Shown: positions 7,663 through 16,148, counted from the stretch's first letter. The stretch: DNA of 64,000 nt from Marispirochaeta sp. (GCF_963668165.1 NZ_OY764212.1:620001-684000); one strand, 5' to 3'. The notes: generated by a model not told the origin, from the letters alone. Made by a program: numbers and translations.

Positions 7663-9066
7663 ATGAGTGAAATAACTACGGATCTTGCGATCCTCGGTGC
7701 AGGTCCCGGCGGCTACGTGGCCGCCATACGGGCAGCCCAGCTGGGACTCAAGGTCACAATAATCGAAAAGGACAAACTCGGAGGGGTTTGCCTGAACATC
7801 GGCTGTATTCCCTCCAAAGCCCTGATACACCAGGCGGAAGTTTTTACACACGCACAGGAAGCTGAATCCCTGGGAATCAAACTGGACCTGTCGGGTTTCG
7901 ATTACAGCAAGGTCTTCAAGAAGTCCAGGTCCGCCGCCGACAGGCTTTCCAAGGGTGTCGGCTCCCTGATGAAAAAGAACGAGATTCAGGTACTGAGCGG
8001 AACGGGGACTATCCTGGAACCAGGCCTTATAGAGGTAAACGGCCCCAAGGACGAGACAAGCACCGTAAAGGCAAAAGATATTATCATCGCTACCGGGTCC
8101 CGTCCGCGTTCGATACCGGGTTTTGATTTTGACGAAGAGACAGTCCTGTCATCCAACGGCGCCTTGATGCTGAAAGAACTGCCAAAACGGCTTGTTATTC
8201 TGGGAGCTGGCGCCATTGGATGCGAATTTGCCCATATAATGAACAGCTTCGGCACCAAAGTAACTCTGGTGGAAATGCTCGACCAGATACTCCCCATTGA
8301 GGACCCGGAAGCATCCAAGGTGCTGGCGGAGGACTTTAAGAAACGCAAGATTGATATTCATGTTAAAACCAGGGCTCTGGGCTTTAAAAAGACCAAGGAT
8401 GGACTGAGTGTTGAGCTTGAAGGCCCGGATGAAAAAAAGAGCAGCGTAAGTACGGACAAGCTGCTGGTTGTGGTCGGACGAATACCCAATACCGAAGGAA
8501 TTGGTCTCGAGAATCTGGGAATTACAACGGACAAAGGTTTTATTCCCGTGGAAGATTACTGTCAGACCAGCGTACCCCATGTCTACGCCATAGGCGATGT
8601 AGTAGCGACGCCGCTGCTCGCCCATGTAGCCAGCAAAGAGGGTGAAATTGCAGTTGAGCATATCGCCGGACACAGCACTACAACCCGGATTGATCTGACG
8701 CTGATACCTTCTGCGGTCTATACGGAACCAGAGATCGCCAGCTTCGGGCTTACCAAGGAGAAGGCCATTATGAAGGGCTTCGCCGCCGAAGCAGCAATTT
8801 TTCCCTACCGGGGATCAGGAAAAGCAGTTGCTACCGACGCAGCGGAGGGGATTGTTAAAATAGTGTACGACACCGAATCAAAGGAAATTCTGGGTGCCCA
8901 CATCGCCGGAAGCCGCGCGACAGAGATCCTGCATGAGGTCCTGCTGGCAAGCGCTTCGGAACTTCTGCCCGAGGATATTGCATCCATGATCCATGCCCAC
9001 CCAACCCTGTCGGAGACGGTGATGGAGTCCATGAAGCTGATCCAGGGAGCGGCTGTACATATTTAG
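7663..9066 (+). CDS. lpdA: Dihydrolipoyl dehydrogenase (E3)
   Basis: 467-aa flavoprotein disulfide reductase that reoxidises dihydrolipoamide on E2 and makes NADH. FAD-binding GAGPGGYVAAI is at residue 12, the redox-active disulfide is GGVCLNIGCIPSK (Cys 43 and Cys 48), the NAD fold GAGAIGCEFA is central, and the C-terminal catalytic His-Glu region reads HAHPTLSETVMES. The start is ATG at 7663 behind GAGGAG, the first codons after the tandem repeat; another ATG 4 nt upstream is out of frame and stops at once. It completes the pdh operon and could also serve other oxoacid complexes or glycine cleavage. Confidence 0.95.
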   Translation: MSEITTDLAILGAGPGGYVAAIRAAQLGLKVTIIEKDKLGGVCLNIGCIPSKALIHQAEVFTHAQEAESLGIKLDLSGFDYSKVFKKSRSAADRLSKGVGSLMKKNEIQVLSGTGTILEPGLIEVNGPKDETSTVKAKDIIIATGSRPRSIPGFDFDEETVLSSNGALMLKELPKRLVILGAGAIGCEFAHIMNSFGTKVTLVEMLDQILPIEDPEASKVLAEDFKKRKIDIHVKTRALGFKKTKDGLSVELEGPDEKKSSVSTDKLLVVVGRIPNTEGIGLENLGITTDKGFIPVEDYCQTSVPHVYAIGDVVATPLLAHVASKEGEIAVEHIAGHSTTTRIDLTLIPSAVYTEPEIASFGLTKEKAIMKGFAAEAAIFPYRGSGKAVATDAAEGIVKIVYDTESKEILGAHIAGSRATEILHEVLLASASELLPEDIASMIHAHPTLSETVMESMKLIQGAAVHI

Positions 9067-9095
9067 TGGTCTCGCAGGCAATACTTGATTATATT

Positions 9096-9118
9096 GGTAA
9101 TTATTAGAATTAGTATAA
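9096..9118 (+). promoter_or_regulatory. PerR/Fur-like box upstream of tpx
   Basis: TTAGAATTAGTATAA (9104-9118) agrees at 13 of 15 positions with the Bacillus PerR consensus (TTATAATTATTATAA) and lies just before the tpx ribosome site. It overlaps the GGTAATTATTA...TTAGTA element shared with 3440-3458. The match is partly due to AT richness; no perR gene is in the window. Confidence 0.35.
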
Positions 9119-9128
9119 GGAGATTTTT

Positions 9129-9635
9129 ATGGAACGATCTGTTTCAACAATGCACGGAAACGCGATAACCCTTGTAGGACAGGAGTTGAAAGCCGGGGAC
9201 AAGGCTCCGGAGTTTACCGTCCTGGACAATGAACTGATGCCAAAAAGTTTAAGCGACTTTAGCGGTAAAAAAAAGCTTATAAGCGTAGTTCCCTCCCTGG
9301 ATACCGGGGTCTGCGATGCCCAGACCCGCAGATTCAACGAGGAAGCAGCCAAACTCGGAAACGATGTCGTTATTCTTACCATCAGCATGGACCTGCCCTT
9401 TGCTCAGAAAAGATGGTGCGGCGCAGCTGGAGTCGATCAGGTAATAACCCTTTCCGACCACAGGGACGCTGATTTCGGTCAACGTTACGGCATGCTTATA
9501 AAGGAACTGCGGCTGCTGAACCGCGGTATTTTCGTTGTTGATGAAAATGATGTCATACGCTACAGTGAAATTGTAAAAGAAAATACAAATCACCCCGACT
9601 ATGATGCTGCTTTGAATGCGCTAAAGGCATTATAG
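9129..9635 (+). CDS. tpx: Thiol peroxidase (atypical 2-Cys peroxiredoxin)
   Basis: 168-aa Tpx, reducing H2O2 and alkyl hydroperoxides with thioredoxin-type electron donors in the cytoplasm. The peroxidatic Cys is in PSLDTGVCDAQTRRFNEEA (Cys 62), the resolving Cys is in KRWCGAAG (Cys 97), and TLVGQELKAGDKAPEF is the Tpx-specific N-terminus. ATG behind TAAGGAGATTTTT. It lies 62 nt after lpdA with AT-rich DNA between, so it probably has its own promoter and the PerR-like box noted. It is followed by the flavodiiron gene, making an oxygen/peroxide defence pair. Confidence 0.95.
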   Translation: MERSVSTMHGNAITLVGQELKAGDKAPEFTVLDNELMPKSLSDFSGKKKLISVVPSLDTGVCDAQTRRFNEEAAKLGNDVVILTISMDLPFAQKRWCGAAGVDQVITLSDHRDADFGQRYGMLIKELRLLNRGIFVVDENDVIRYSEIVKENTNHPDYDAALNALKAL

Positions 9636-9641
9636 CTTTTT

Positions 9642-9663
9642 CCCCGGAAGGGGAATTCCGGGG
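9642..9663 (+). other. Intercistronic hairpin between tpx and fprA
   Basis: CCCCGGAA, a 6-nt loop and TTCCGGGG form a perfect 8-bp stem directly after the tpx stop. No T-run follows on the plus strand, so it is not a classic terminator; it could stabilise tpx mRNA or reduce read-through into fprA, which starts 13 nt later. Confidence 0.6.
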
Positions 9664-9676
9664 AAACGAGGGATCA

Positions 9677-10873
9677 ATGATTGCGACAAGTCTGCGTGAA
9701 AATGTCTACGCAATAACTGTAAACGACCGGACCACAGACCTTTTCGAAGGTCTGTGGCCCATCAGTCAGGAGGGAGTGTCCTATAACTCTTATTTAATTC
9801 AGGACGATAAGTCCGCCCTGATCGACCTGACTAAAGAGTTCAAAACCGACGAACTCTTTGAGAATGTGGGAATGATCAAGTCCATACAGGAGATTGACTA
9901 CCTTGTAGTCAACCATATGGAACCGGATCATACCGGCGCGATGAAGGCCCTTTACAGGCTCAACCCGGCGATTACCATTCTCTGCACACCCAAGGCACGC
10001 CCCATGATAGAGAATTATTACGGGATAACCGAGAATGTGCGGGAAGTATCCGACGGGGAGGAGATTTCCCTTGGTAAAAGGACACTAAAATTCTTTCATA
10101 CTCCTTTTGTCCATTGGCCGGAAACCATGATGACATACCTCGTTGAAGACAAGATACTCTTTTCCTGCGATGGTTTTGGAGGCTACGGCGCTCTTACCGG
10201 GGCCGTTTTCGACGATCAAATCAGGGACCTGGATTTCTACGTCAAGGAATCCCTGCGTTACTACACCAACATTGTCGCCAAATTTACAAAACCTGTTCTT
10301 AATGCCATAGAAAAGCTGACGGACTTTCCTGTCGCAATTATAGCCCCGTCGCATGGTGTGATATGGAGGGAAAATCCCGGTACGATTGTAGAACTCTATC
10401 AAAAGTGGTCCGAGTATGGTAAAGGAGACAACGAAAAGGGGGTAACTCTTCTCTACGGAACCATGTACGGCAATACAGAACAGATGATGAACTACGTTGC
10501 CAAAGGACTCAGCTCAGAGGGTGTTCCCGTCGATATATTTGATGTTGCCCGGACCCATATGAGCTACATCCTGCCGTCCCTTTGGGTTAACCGTGGAGTT
10601 ATTATCGGCGCTCCCACCTATGAGGGCAGCCTCTACCCCGCTATGTCTCTGGCCCTGGAAGAGGCCTCCATAAAACGGGTAATAAATAAAAAGGCAGCCT
10701 ACTTCGGCAGTTTCGGCTGGTCCGGCGGGGCGCTGCGACAGATCCGGAAAATGGTAGAATCCATAAAATGGGAAATCCTGGACACCCTTGAATTTGCCGG
10801 CGGGCCAACCGACGATGAACTGGAAAAAGCGTTTGAGTTTGGCGCCGCCTTCGCACGCGATATTAAAAAATAA
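9677..10873 (+). CDS. fprA: Flavodiiron protein (A-type, O2/NO reductase)
   Basis: 398-aa flavodiiron protein. The N-terminal metallo-beta-lactamase-like diiron domain carries NHMEPDHTGA (ligands His 80, Glu 82, Asp 84, His 85) and further His near PFVHWPE and APSHGVIW; the C-terminal flavodoxin domain (from about residue 255) shows LLYGTMYGNTEQM for FMN phosphate binding. It reduces O2 to water or NO to N2O without releasing reactive species, protecting the oxygen-sensitive hydrogenase encoded next door. There is no rubredoxin domain, so an external rubredoxin or similar donor is expected. Start ATG at 9677 behind GAGGGATCA. The gene converges on hndD and shares a two-way terminator with it. 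Confidence 0.95.
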   Translation: MIATSLRENVYAITVNDRTTDLFEGLWPISQEGVSYNSYLIQDDKSALIDLTKEFKTDELFENVGMIKSIQEIDYLVVNHMEPDHTGAMKALYRLNPAITILCTPKARPMIENYYGITENVREVSDGEEISLGKRTLKFFHTPFVHWPETMMTYLVEDKILFSCDGFGGYGALTGAVFDDQIRDLDFYVKESLRYYTNIVAKFTKPVLNAIEKLTDFPVAIIAPSHGVIWRENPGTIVELYQKWSEYGKGDNEKGVTLLYGTMYGNTEQMMNYVAKGLSSEGVPVDIFDVARTHMSYILPSLWVNRGVIIGAPTYEGSLYPAMSLALEEASIKRVINKKAAYFGSFGWSGGALRQIRKMVESIKWEILDTLEFAGGPTDDELEKAFEFGAAFARDIKK

Positions 10874-10887
10874 ACTGTAAGTAAACA

Positions 10888-10917
10888 TAAAAAACCGCCC
10901 CAAGGGGCGGTTTTTTT
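10888..10917. terminator. Bidirectional rho-independent terminator (fprA / hnd operon)
   Basis: ACCGCCCC-AA-GGGGCGGT stem flanked by A6+ on the left and T7 on the right, so it works on both strands. It ends the plus-strand fprA unit and the minus-strand hydrogenase operon. Confidence 0.9.
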
Positions 10918-10931
10918 ATTTTAATAATAGC

Positions 10932-12674
10932 CTACTTTCGGTAGAGCGGCTTGGGAACATAATTTGTGTGAAGCAGCTCATGGGCCTTCTTGCTGAGAGG
11001 CTTGCCGAGGAACTCCTTGTAAATCTGCTTGATCTCCGGGTTCTGATGTGAACAGCGGATAACCGAGCTCTCGTCATCCTTGTAGATACCGGCAATCCGC
11101 TTTTCCCGCACATCGTCTGTGGTGTTGTAGGGCTGTCCTCCCCCGGCGATACATCCTCCGCGGCAGGCCATTACCTCAATAAAGTGGTAGGGTGGTTCTT
11201 CGCCCTTATCCCGGGCAGCCTGAATCTCCTTCATAACGTCCCGCACATTTGCCATTCCGTGGGCAACAGCGACACGAACCTTGGTTCCATCAATATCCAC
11301 CTCTCCGCGACGGACTCCGTCCATACCGCGAACAGCATTTACATTGACATCATCAATCTCTTTGCCGGTAACCAGGTTATATGCAGTCCGTACTGCGGCC
11401 TCCATAACACCGCCGGTATTCCCGAATATAGTTCCCGCACCGGAATAACGTCCGATGGGAGAATCGGCGGCTTCATCGGGAAGGGAGAGGAAATCAATAC
11501 CCAGAGCTTTAATCAGGCGCGCAAGTTCACGGGTCGTAAGTACCAGGTCTACGTCCTGATGACCCGAGGAGTACATCTTTTCGCAGCGGGTAATCTCGAA
11601 CTTCTTCGCGGTACAGGGCATGATTGCTGCGGAATAGATATTCTTCGGATCGATTCCAGCCCGTTCTGCATAATAGGTCTTGGTTATTGCCCCCTGCATC
11701 ATCATGGGACTTTTCGCGGTAGAGAAGTGGGGAATCATATCCGGAAAATACTTCTCCATGTAGTCGGTCCATGCGGGACAGCAGCTGGTTATCTGGGGCA
11801 GTGTTCCGCCCTCAGTCAGGCGTTTTACAAGCTCCGTACCCTCTTCCATTATGGTGAGGTCCGCAGAGAAGTTTGTATCGAAAACTGCGTCCACACCGAT
11901 CATACGCAGGGCGGCGTAAATCTTGCCTGTGCTTATGGTACCGGGCTCCATACCGAAGGCTTCGCCGATGGCCACCCGCACGGCAGGAGCGATCTGGACG
12001 GCCACATGCTTTTCCGGGTCCCGGATGGCCCGCATGAAAGTACGCGTTTCGTCTTTTTCATAGATAGCACCGACAGGACAGTGGGCAGAGCACTGTCCGC
12101 ATTTTATACAGGGAGTCTCGTTCAGGAGCACATCCCCTGCACCGGCCATTCGGGTATCATCTCCCCGACCGATAAACTCCAGAGCCCAGACATCCTGCAT
12201 CTGCTGGCATACGTTTACACAACGGCCGCATTTAATACATTTTTCAGGATTCAGGATTATCGATGGGGTTGAATCATCGAGGGGTATTTCGGGCACACGG
12301 GATTCAAAGGGAACATCCCGGATACCAAAGTCCGCCGCCAGGGTCTGCAGTTCGCAGTTACCGTTTCTGGGACAGCTCAGGCAGTCATTGGGATGAGTAG
12401 ACATGATCAGCTGTATTACCGTACGCCGAATCTCGTAGAGTTCCGGATCGTGAGTAATAATCTTCATTCCATCCTGCACCTGAGTAGCACAGGCCCTGAA
12501 GAGCTTGGGGGAACCCTCCACCTTGACAACACATATTCCACAAGCCGCCCAGGCAGGAAGGTCGGCATGGTAGCAGAGAGTCGGGATCTTTATTCCCACC
12601 ATCTTAGCTGCTTTCAGAATAGTCGTTCCCTTCGCAACCTCGAGGGGTAAGCCGTTAACCTTTATATTTACCAT
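10932..12674 (-). CDS. hndD: NADH/NADP-linked [FeFe] hydrogenase, catalytic subunit
   Basis: 580-aa [FeFe] hydrogenase large subunit producing or oxidising H2. Domains in order: 2Fe-2S ferredoxin (Cys 34, 45, 48, 62), a His-Cys3 cluster (HPNDCLSCPRNGNC near 95), two 4Fe-4S clusters (CIKCGRCVNVC, CIKCGQCSAHCP), then the H-cluster domain with TSCCPAWTDYM, MPCTAKKFEI and MACRGGCIAGGGQP, followed by the small-subunit-like C-terminal segment. All H-cluster cysteines are present. ATG behind TAAGGAGAAGAACAGTACT. It is last in an operon with NuoE- and NuoF-like subunits, so it couples NAD(P)H (and perhaps ferredoxin by bifurcation) to H2. Maturases HydEFG are not in the window. Confidence 0.95.
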   Translation of the reverse strand: MVNIKVNGLPLEVAKGTTILKAAKMVGIKIPTLCYHADLPAWAACGICVVKVEGSPKLFRACATQVQDGMKIITHDPELYEIRRTVIQLIMSTHPNDCLSCPRNGNCELQTLAADFGIRDVPFESRVPEIPLDDSTPSIILNPEKCIKCGRCVNVCQQMQDVWALEFIGRGDDTRMAGAGDVLLNETPCIKCGQCSAHCPVGAIYEKDETRTFMRAIRDPEKHVAVQIAPAVRVAIGEAFGMEPGTISTGKIYAALRMIGVDAVFDTNFSADLTIMEEGTELVKRLTEGGTLPQITSCCPAWTDYMEKYFPDMIPHFSTAKSPMMMQGAITKTYYAERAGIDPKNIYSAAIMPCTAKKFEITRCEKMYSSGHQDVDLVLTTRELARLIKALGIDFLSLPDEAADSPIGRYSGAGTIFGNTGGVMEAAVRTAYNLVTGKEIDDVNVNAVRGMDGVRRGEVDIDGTKVRVAVAHGMANVRDVMKEIQAARDKGEEPPYHFIEVMACRGGCIAGGGQPYNTTDDVREKRIAGIYKDDESSVIRCSHQNPEIKQIYKEFLGKPLSKKAHELLHTNYVPKPLYRK

Positions 12675-12708
12675 AGTACTGTTCTTCTCCTTATTCTCGC
12701 CGGGTATC

Positions 12709-14496
12709 CTAGACCTTCAGCACCGCATCGAATTTACATACCGCAAAACATTCGCCGCATTTAATACACTGACTCTGGTCAATCTCGTGGGGTGCGCGCT
12801 TTTCTCCGCTTATGCAGTTTACCGGGCAGCGGCGGGCACACAAACCACAACCGATACACTTCTCAGGATCAATTTCAAATCGAATCAGCTGCTTACACTT
12901 CCCGGCAGGACATGTTTTGTCATCAATGTGGGCCTTATATTCGTCAAGAAAGTATCTTATCGTCGATAAAGTCGGATTCGGAGCTGTCTGCCCCAGGCCG
13001 CAGAGGGAGGCCCGCTTCATGGCTGTACCAATTGTTTCCAGCTTTTCAAGGTCCTCCATCTCGCCCTGTCCCTTGGTAATCTTGTCCAGAATGTCATACA
13101 TGGTCTTACCGCCGACCCGACAGGGGGCACATTTTCCGCAGGACTCTTCTACACAGAAACCAAGGTAGAACTTGGCGACATCCACCATACAGTCGTCTTC
13201 GTTCATGACAATAAGACCGCCGGACCCCATCATGGATCCAAGCTTGATCAGGTTATCGTAGTCAATAGGGGTGTCAAGGTAATCATCCTTGATGACTCCC
13301 CCCGAAGGACCACCGGTCTGGGCAGCCTTGAACTTTTTACCGTCCTTTATACCGCCGCCAATATCGAAAATGATCTCCCGCAGGGTGGTTCCCATGGGAA
13401 CTTCCACAAGGCCGGAGTTATTGATCTTTCCGGTAAGGGCAAAAACCTTGGTTCCCGTAGAACCTTCGGTACCGATCTTGGAAAACCAGTCACCGCCCCG
13501 CATAATAATGACCGGGATATTAGCCCAGGTTTCTACATTGTTGATTACCGTCGGCTTGCCCCAGATACCCTGCACTGCGGGAAAGGGAGGACGCACCCTG
13601 GGCATACCCCGCTCACCCTCAAGAGAAGCTATAAGAGCGGTCTCTTCGCCGCAGACAAAGGCACCGGCACCAAGTCGGATCTCGATGTCAAAGTTAAAAC
13701 CGCTTCCCAGGATATCATCCCCCAGCAGGTTCATATCCCGCGCCTGCTGCATGGCAGTTTTCAGACGTTTTATCGCCAGAGGATACTCGGCCCGGATGTA
13801 GATATAACCTTTGCCGGCACCAACTGCTTTTCCGGCAATAGTCATGGCCTCGAGGACCGAGTGCGGATCACCTTCCAGGGTTGACCGGTCCATATAGGCA
13901 CCTGGGTCGCCCTCGTCGGCGTTACAGGCAATGTACTTTTCGGGATCCTCCACGTCTTTGGTGAACTTCCACTTCATCCAGGTCGGGAACCCTGCTCCGC
14001 CGCGACCCCGCAGTTTTGATTTCTTGAGTTCCTCAAGAACATCATCGGATGTCATTTCAAAGAGGACCTTTTCAAGAGCCGCATAGCCGTCCCTGGCAAT
14101 ATATTCGTTTATATCATCAGGGTTTATAAAACCGCAGTTTCTCAGGACAATCCGGAACTGCTTCTGATAAAACTCGATGTCCTCAACGCCGGTACGGCTC
14201 ATGCTTAAAGATTTATCGTAAAGCAGCCGGGTAACTTCACGCCCCTTTACCAGATGTTCGGCAACAATCTCTTTGGCGTCTGCCGGCTTGACCTGAACAT
14301 AAAAAGACTCGTCTGGTAAAACTTTAACGATGGGGCCCTGTTCACAAAAACCAAAACAGCCGGTTTTCAGGATCTGGACCTCTTCGCGAATTCCTGCATT
14401 TTCAGCTTCATGGATAAGGTTCCGGAAAATATCGTCGGCCTTCGCAGATTCACATCCGGTACCGCCGCAGACAAGTACATAGTGTTTGAAGCTCAT
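12709..14496 (-). CDS. hndC: Hydrogenase NuoF-like flavoprotein subunit
   Basis: 595-aa NADH-binding subunit. Order: N-terminal thioredoxin-like 2Fe-2S domain (VCGGTGCESA, TGCFGFCEQGP), NuoF core with the FMN/NADH site (GRGGAGFPTWMKW and CNADEGDPGAYMDR), a SLBB segment, the 4Fe-4S cluster SCGKCAPCRVGGK, and a C-terminal two-cluster ferredoxin (CIGCGLCARRCP, CIKCGECFAVC). The frame is open upstream to 14565, but the first 23 codons overlap hndB and the family begins at MSFKHYVLV, so ATG at 14496 is chosen. It transfers electrons between NAD(P)H and the hydrogenase subunit. Confidence 0.94.
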   Translation of the reverse strand: MSFKHYVLVCGGTGCESAKADDIFRNLIHEAENAGIREEVQILKTGCFGFCEQGPIVKVLPDESFYVQVKPADAKEIVAEHLVKGREVTRLLYDKSLSMSRTGVEDIEFYQKQFRIVLRNCGFINPDDINEYIARDGYAALEKVLFEMTSDDVLEELKKSKLRGRGGAGFPTWMKWKFTKDVEDPEKYIACNADEGDPGAYMDRSTLEGDPHSVLEAMTIAGKAVGAGKGYIYIRAEYPLAIKRLKTAMQQARDMNLLGDDILGSGFNFDIEIRLGAGAFVCGEETALIASLEGERGMPRVRPPFPAVQGIWGKPTVINNVETWANIPVIIMRGGDWFSKIGTEGSTGTKVFALTGKINNSGLVEVPMGTTLREIIFDIGGGIKDGKKFKAAQTGGPSGGVIKDDYLDTPIDYDNLIKLGSMMGSGGLIVMNEDDCMVDVAKFYLGFCVEESCGKCAPCRVGGKTMYDILDKITKGQGEMEDLEKLETIGTAMKRASLCGLGQTAPNPTLSTIRYFLDEYKAHIDDKTCPAGKCKQLIRFEIDPEKCIGCGLCARRCPVNCISGEKRAPHEIDQSQCIKCGECFAVCKFDAVLKV

Positions 14497-14497
14497 C

Positions 14498-14890
14498 CTA
14501 TTTTTCCCCCTTCTCGATGATGTCGACAGCGGGCCGGTCAAAGATATGATCATTAACCAGTTCATTTGCCATTATGTGTTTATGCACGATCTTACGGGCT
14601 ACCACGTCGTTGACATTACCATAAATTACCGTTGGCATCCCGGGCATTATGACCTCAACCGTCGGTTCGGCATGGCATAATCCAAGGCAGCCGGTCTGTT
14701 TGACAACAACATCGGTAACATTATTATCTTCAAGTTCGCTCAAAAAGGCCGCGTGGGTCTTTCGGGCCCCGGCGGCAATACCACAGGTTCCGCCCCCCAC
14801 AATTATCTGGATGCTTTTTCCGGAAACATCCCGTCTGTCCATCTCTTTCTTCTTTTGCTCCCGAAGGGTGCGTAGCTCTTCCAAAGTCAT
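14498..14890 (-). CDS. hndB: 2Fe-2S ferredoxin-like hydrogenase subunit
   Basis: 130-aa thioredoxin-like 2Fe-2S protein equivalent to Desulfovibrio HndB. The cluster ligands are in GGTCGIAAGA and QTGCLGLCHAEP; an N-terminal charged helix precedes the domain. It sits between the ATPase-fold gene (11 nt gap) and hndC (start codon 1 nt after this stop). Expected to shuttle electrons within the complex. Small but unambiguous from motif and position. Confidence 0.9.
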   Translation of the reverse strand: MTLEELRTLREQKKKEMDRRDVSGKSIQIIVGGGTCGIAAGARKTHAAFLSELEDNNVTDVVVKQTGCLGLCHAEPTVEVIMPGMPTVIYGNVNDVVARKIVHKHIMANELVNDHIFDRPAVDIIEKGEK

Positions 14891-14901
14891 GGTACCGCTC
14901 C

Positions 14902-15465
14902 TTATTTCTCTTTACCTTGTATCTCTTCTTCGTGGGACGCCATATAGCGGCGTACCAGGTTCTGGGAGACAACGCTTTCCAGTTCTCCCAGCGCATCTAT
15001 CAGTTCCGACCGCGTGACCCGGTAATTCCGTTCTCCGGAACCATCGGTCACACCATGCAGCAAAACGGCTTCGTACTCTTTTGATTTAAGTACGGCGTCG
15101 GCGAAGGTCTCAGCCAAATCCCCAATGGGAGGAGTATCAATATGATCAGTGGGAAAAGTGAAGGAGACATCCGTTCCTTTTCCCGGAACTGATTCAATGC
15201 TGAATTTTCCGCCGCACTGTTCAATCGCATGTATTAAAAACGGAATTCCCAAACCGACCTTCCGTCCGGGGTGCTTTATTCCATCAGTGTAATAAGGGTC
15301 CCGAATCCTGCACAACAGCTCATCATCCATTCCTGTGCCGTTGTCCCGTACGGATACCAAAATATTTTTATCCGATTCCAGGAATTCCACCTCTACCAGG
15401 CTTGCGTCTGCTTCGAGGGAATTGTCCACCAAATCGATGATAAAATCACCGACGGAAAAATGCAT
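14902..15465 (-). CDS. GHKL ATPase-fold protein of hydrogenase operon
   Basis: 187-aa protein with a stand-alone HATPase_c domain: N box DLVDNSLEAD, G1 box DNGTGMDD, G2 box GLGIPF. It has no dimerisation/phosphoacceptor His domain, no sensor and no membrane segment, so it is not a complete histidine kinase; it resembles anti-sigma-factor type or other GHKL proteins. The C-terminal 60 residues are charged and helical. It starts inside the hndA stop region (1-nt overlap) and so is translationally coupled to the hydrogenase subunits. Such a gene in this position recurs in hnd/hyd operons of anaerobes, but I know of no established function; regulation or assembly of the complex is a guess. Confidence 0.8.
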   Translation of the reverse strand: MHFSVGDFIIDLVDNSLEADASLVEVEFLESDKNILVSVRDNGTGMDDELLCRIRDPYYTDGIKHPGRKVGLGIPFLIHAIEQCGGKFSIESVPGKGTDVSFTFPTDHIDTPPIGDLAETFADAVLKSKEYEAVLLHGVTDGSGERNYRVTRSELIDALGELESVVSQNLVRRYMASHEEEIQGKEK

Positions 15466-15950
15466 CAGGCATTCCGAAACTGGGCGATCACATCGGGCAA
15501 AACATCCTTGGTGACCTTGCCGAAGACCTCTTCACCGACGACCATTACTGGTGCCAGCCCGCAGCAGCCAACACAGCGTACTGCTTCGATCGAGAATTCC
15601 CCATCGTCGGTAACCTGGTTTACACCAATACCAAGCAGGTTTTCGAGTTCCTGGAGTAGATCCTCCCCGCCTTTCAGATAGCAGGCAGTCCCCATACACA
15701 CCTGAATATTGTGCCGTCCCGGCTTATTCAGCTTGAAAAAATGATAAAACGTCACGACCCCGTAGATTTTCGCCAATGGAACATCGATCAGTTCCGCGAC
15801 CTTCATAGCCGCCTGACGCGGGATAAACCCGAACTCTTCCTGAACTCTATGCAGGATCATAATCAGGTTCCCTGGTTTTTCTTTCCATTCCTCGATAAAC
15901 TTCAACAGTTCGGAGGAGAACTGGATATCCGTCACCATTTGAGTAGACAT
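15465..15950 (-). CDS. hndA: Hydrogenase NuoE-like 2Fe-2S subunit
   Basis: 161-aa NuoE/24-kDa family protein, first gene of the hydrogenase operon. The N-terminal helical bundle (LIMILHRVQEEFGFIP) is followed by the thioredoxin-like 2Fe-2S domain with CMGTACYLKGG and EAVRCVGCCGLAP giving the four Cys ligands. The reading frame is open to 16049, but ATG at 15950 has GGGAGGTTGC directly upstream and matches the family start; the longer version would run through the promoter. It works with HndC to exchange electrons with NAD(P)H. Confidence 0.93.
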   Translation of the reverse strand: MSTQMVTDIQFSSELLKFIEEWKEKPGNLIMILHRVQEEFGFIPRQAAMKVAELIDVPLAKIYGVVTFYHFFKLNKPGRHNIQVCMGTACYLKGGEDLLQELENLLGIGVNQVTDDGEFSIEAVRCVGCCGLAPVMVVGEEVFGKVTKDVLPDVIAQFRNA

Positions 15951-15996
15951 GCAACCTCCCTTGTCATACAATTGCAGTGTTAGCCTAGCACTTGGC

Positions 15997-16025
15997 AGTG
16001 TATCGAGATGAGGCTTTCGTGACAA
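15997..16025 (-). promoter_or_regulatory. Promoter of hnd operon
   Basis: Minus strand TTGTCA (16020-16025), 17-nt spacer, TACACT (15997-16002). It gives a leader of about 40 nt to the hndA ribosome site. Consensus-based. Confidence 0.5.
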
Positions 16026-16076
16026 GTATTTGTTATGCCGGAGGAGCAAAATATTGCGATTTTTGTATAAATAATC

Positions 16077-16105
16077 TTGCCAGGAACACAGTTTTTAAGT
16101 AACTT
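16077..16105 (+). promoter_or_regulatory. Promoter of rex
   Basis: TTGCCA (16077-16082), 17-nt spacer, TAACTT (16100-16105). Initiation near 16112 would place the Rex-like operator at the beginning of the transcript. Confidence 0.4.
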
Positions 16106-16114
16106 AACCCAGTT

Positions 16115-16134
16115 TATGTGAACTGTTTCACTTT
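16115..16134. promoter_or_regulatory. Rex-like operator
   Basis: ATGTGAACTGTTTCACTT (centred near 16125) matches the Rex consensus TTGTGAAnnnnTTCACAA at 11 of 14 fixed positions, with perfect GTGAA/TTCAC arms. It lies 15 nt before the rex start and in the intergenic region shared with the hydrogenase operon, consistent with NADH-sensing autoregulation and possibly hnd control. Confidence 0.7.
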
Positions 16135-16148
16135 ATTGAGAAGGTATT

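Noticed and set aside
7350..7670. Overlapping repetitive open frames on both strands (83-105 codons)
   Set aside because: They arise because the 78-bp tandem unit is a multiple of three; none has its own ribosome site and they overlap each other in all frames.
9642..9663. Transcription terminator after tpx
   Set aside because: Good stem but no T-run on the plus strand and the next gene starts 13 nt later; listed as a hairpin only.
14497..14565. N-terminal extension of hndC
   Set aside because: It would lie inside hndB and lacks family similarity.
16016..16034. Second Rex site near the hnd promoter
   Set aside because: ACAA-GTAT-TTGT is a palindrome but in the opposite half-site order to the Rex consensus.
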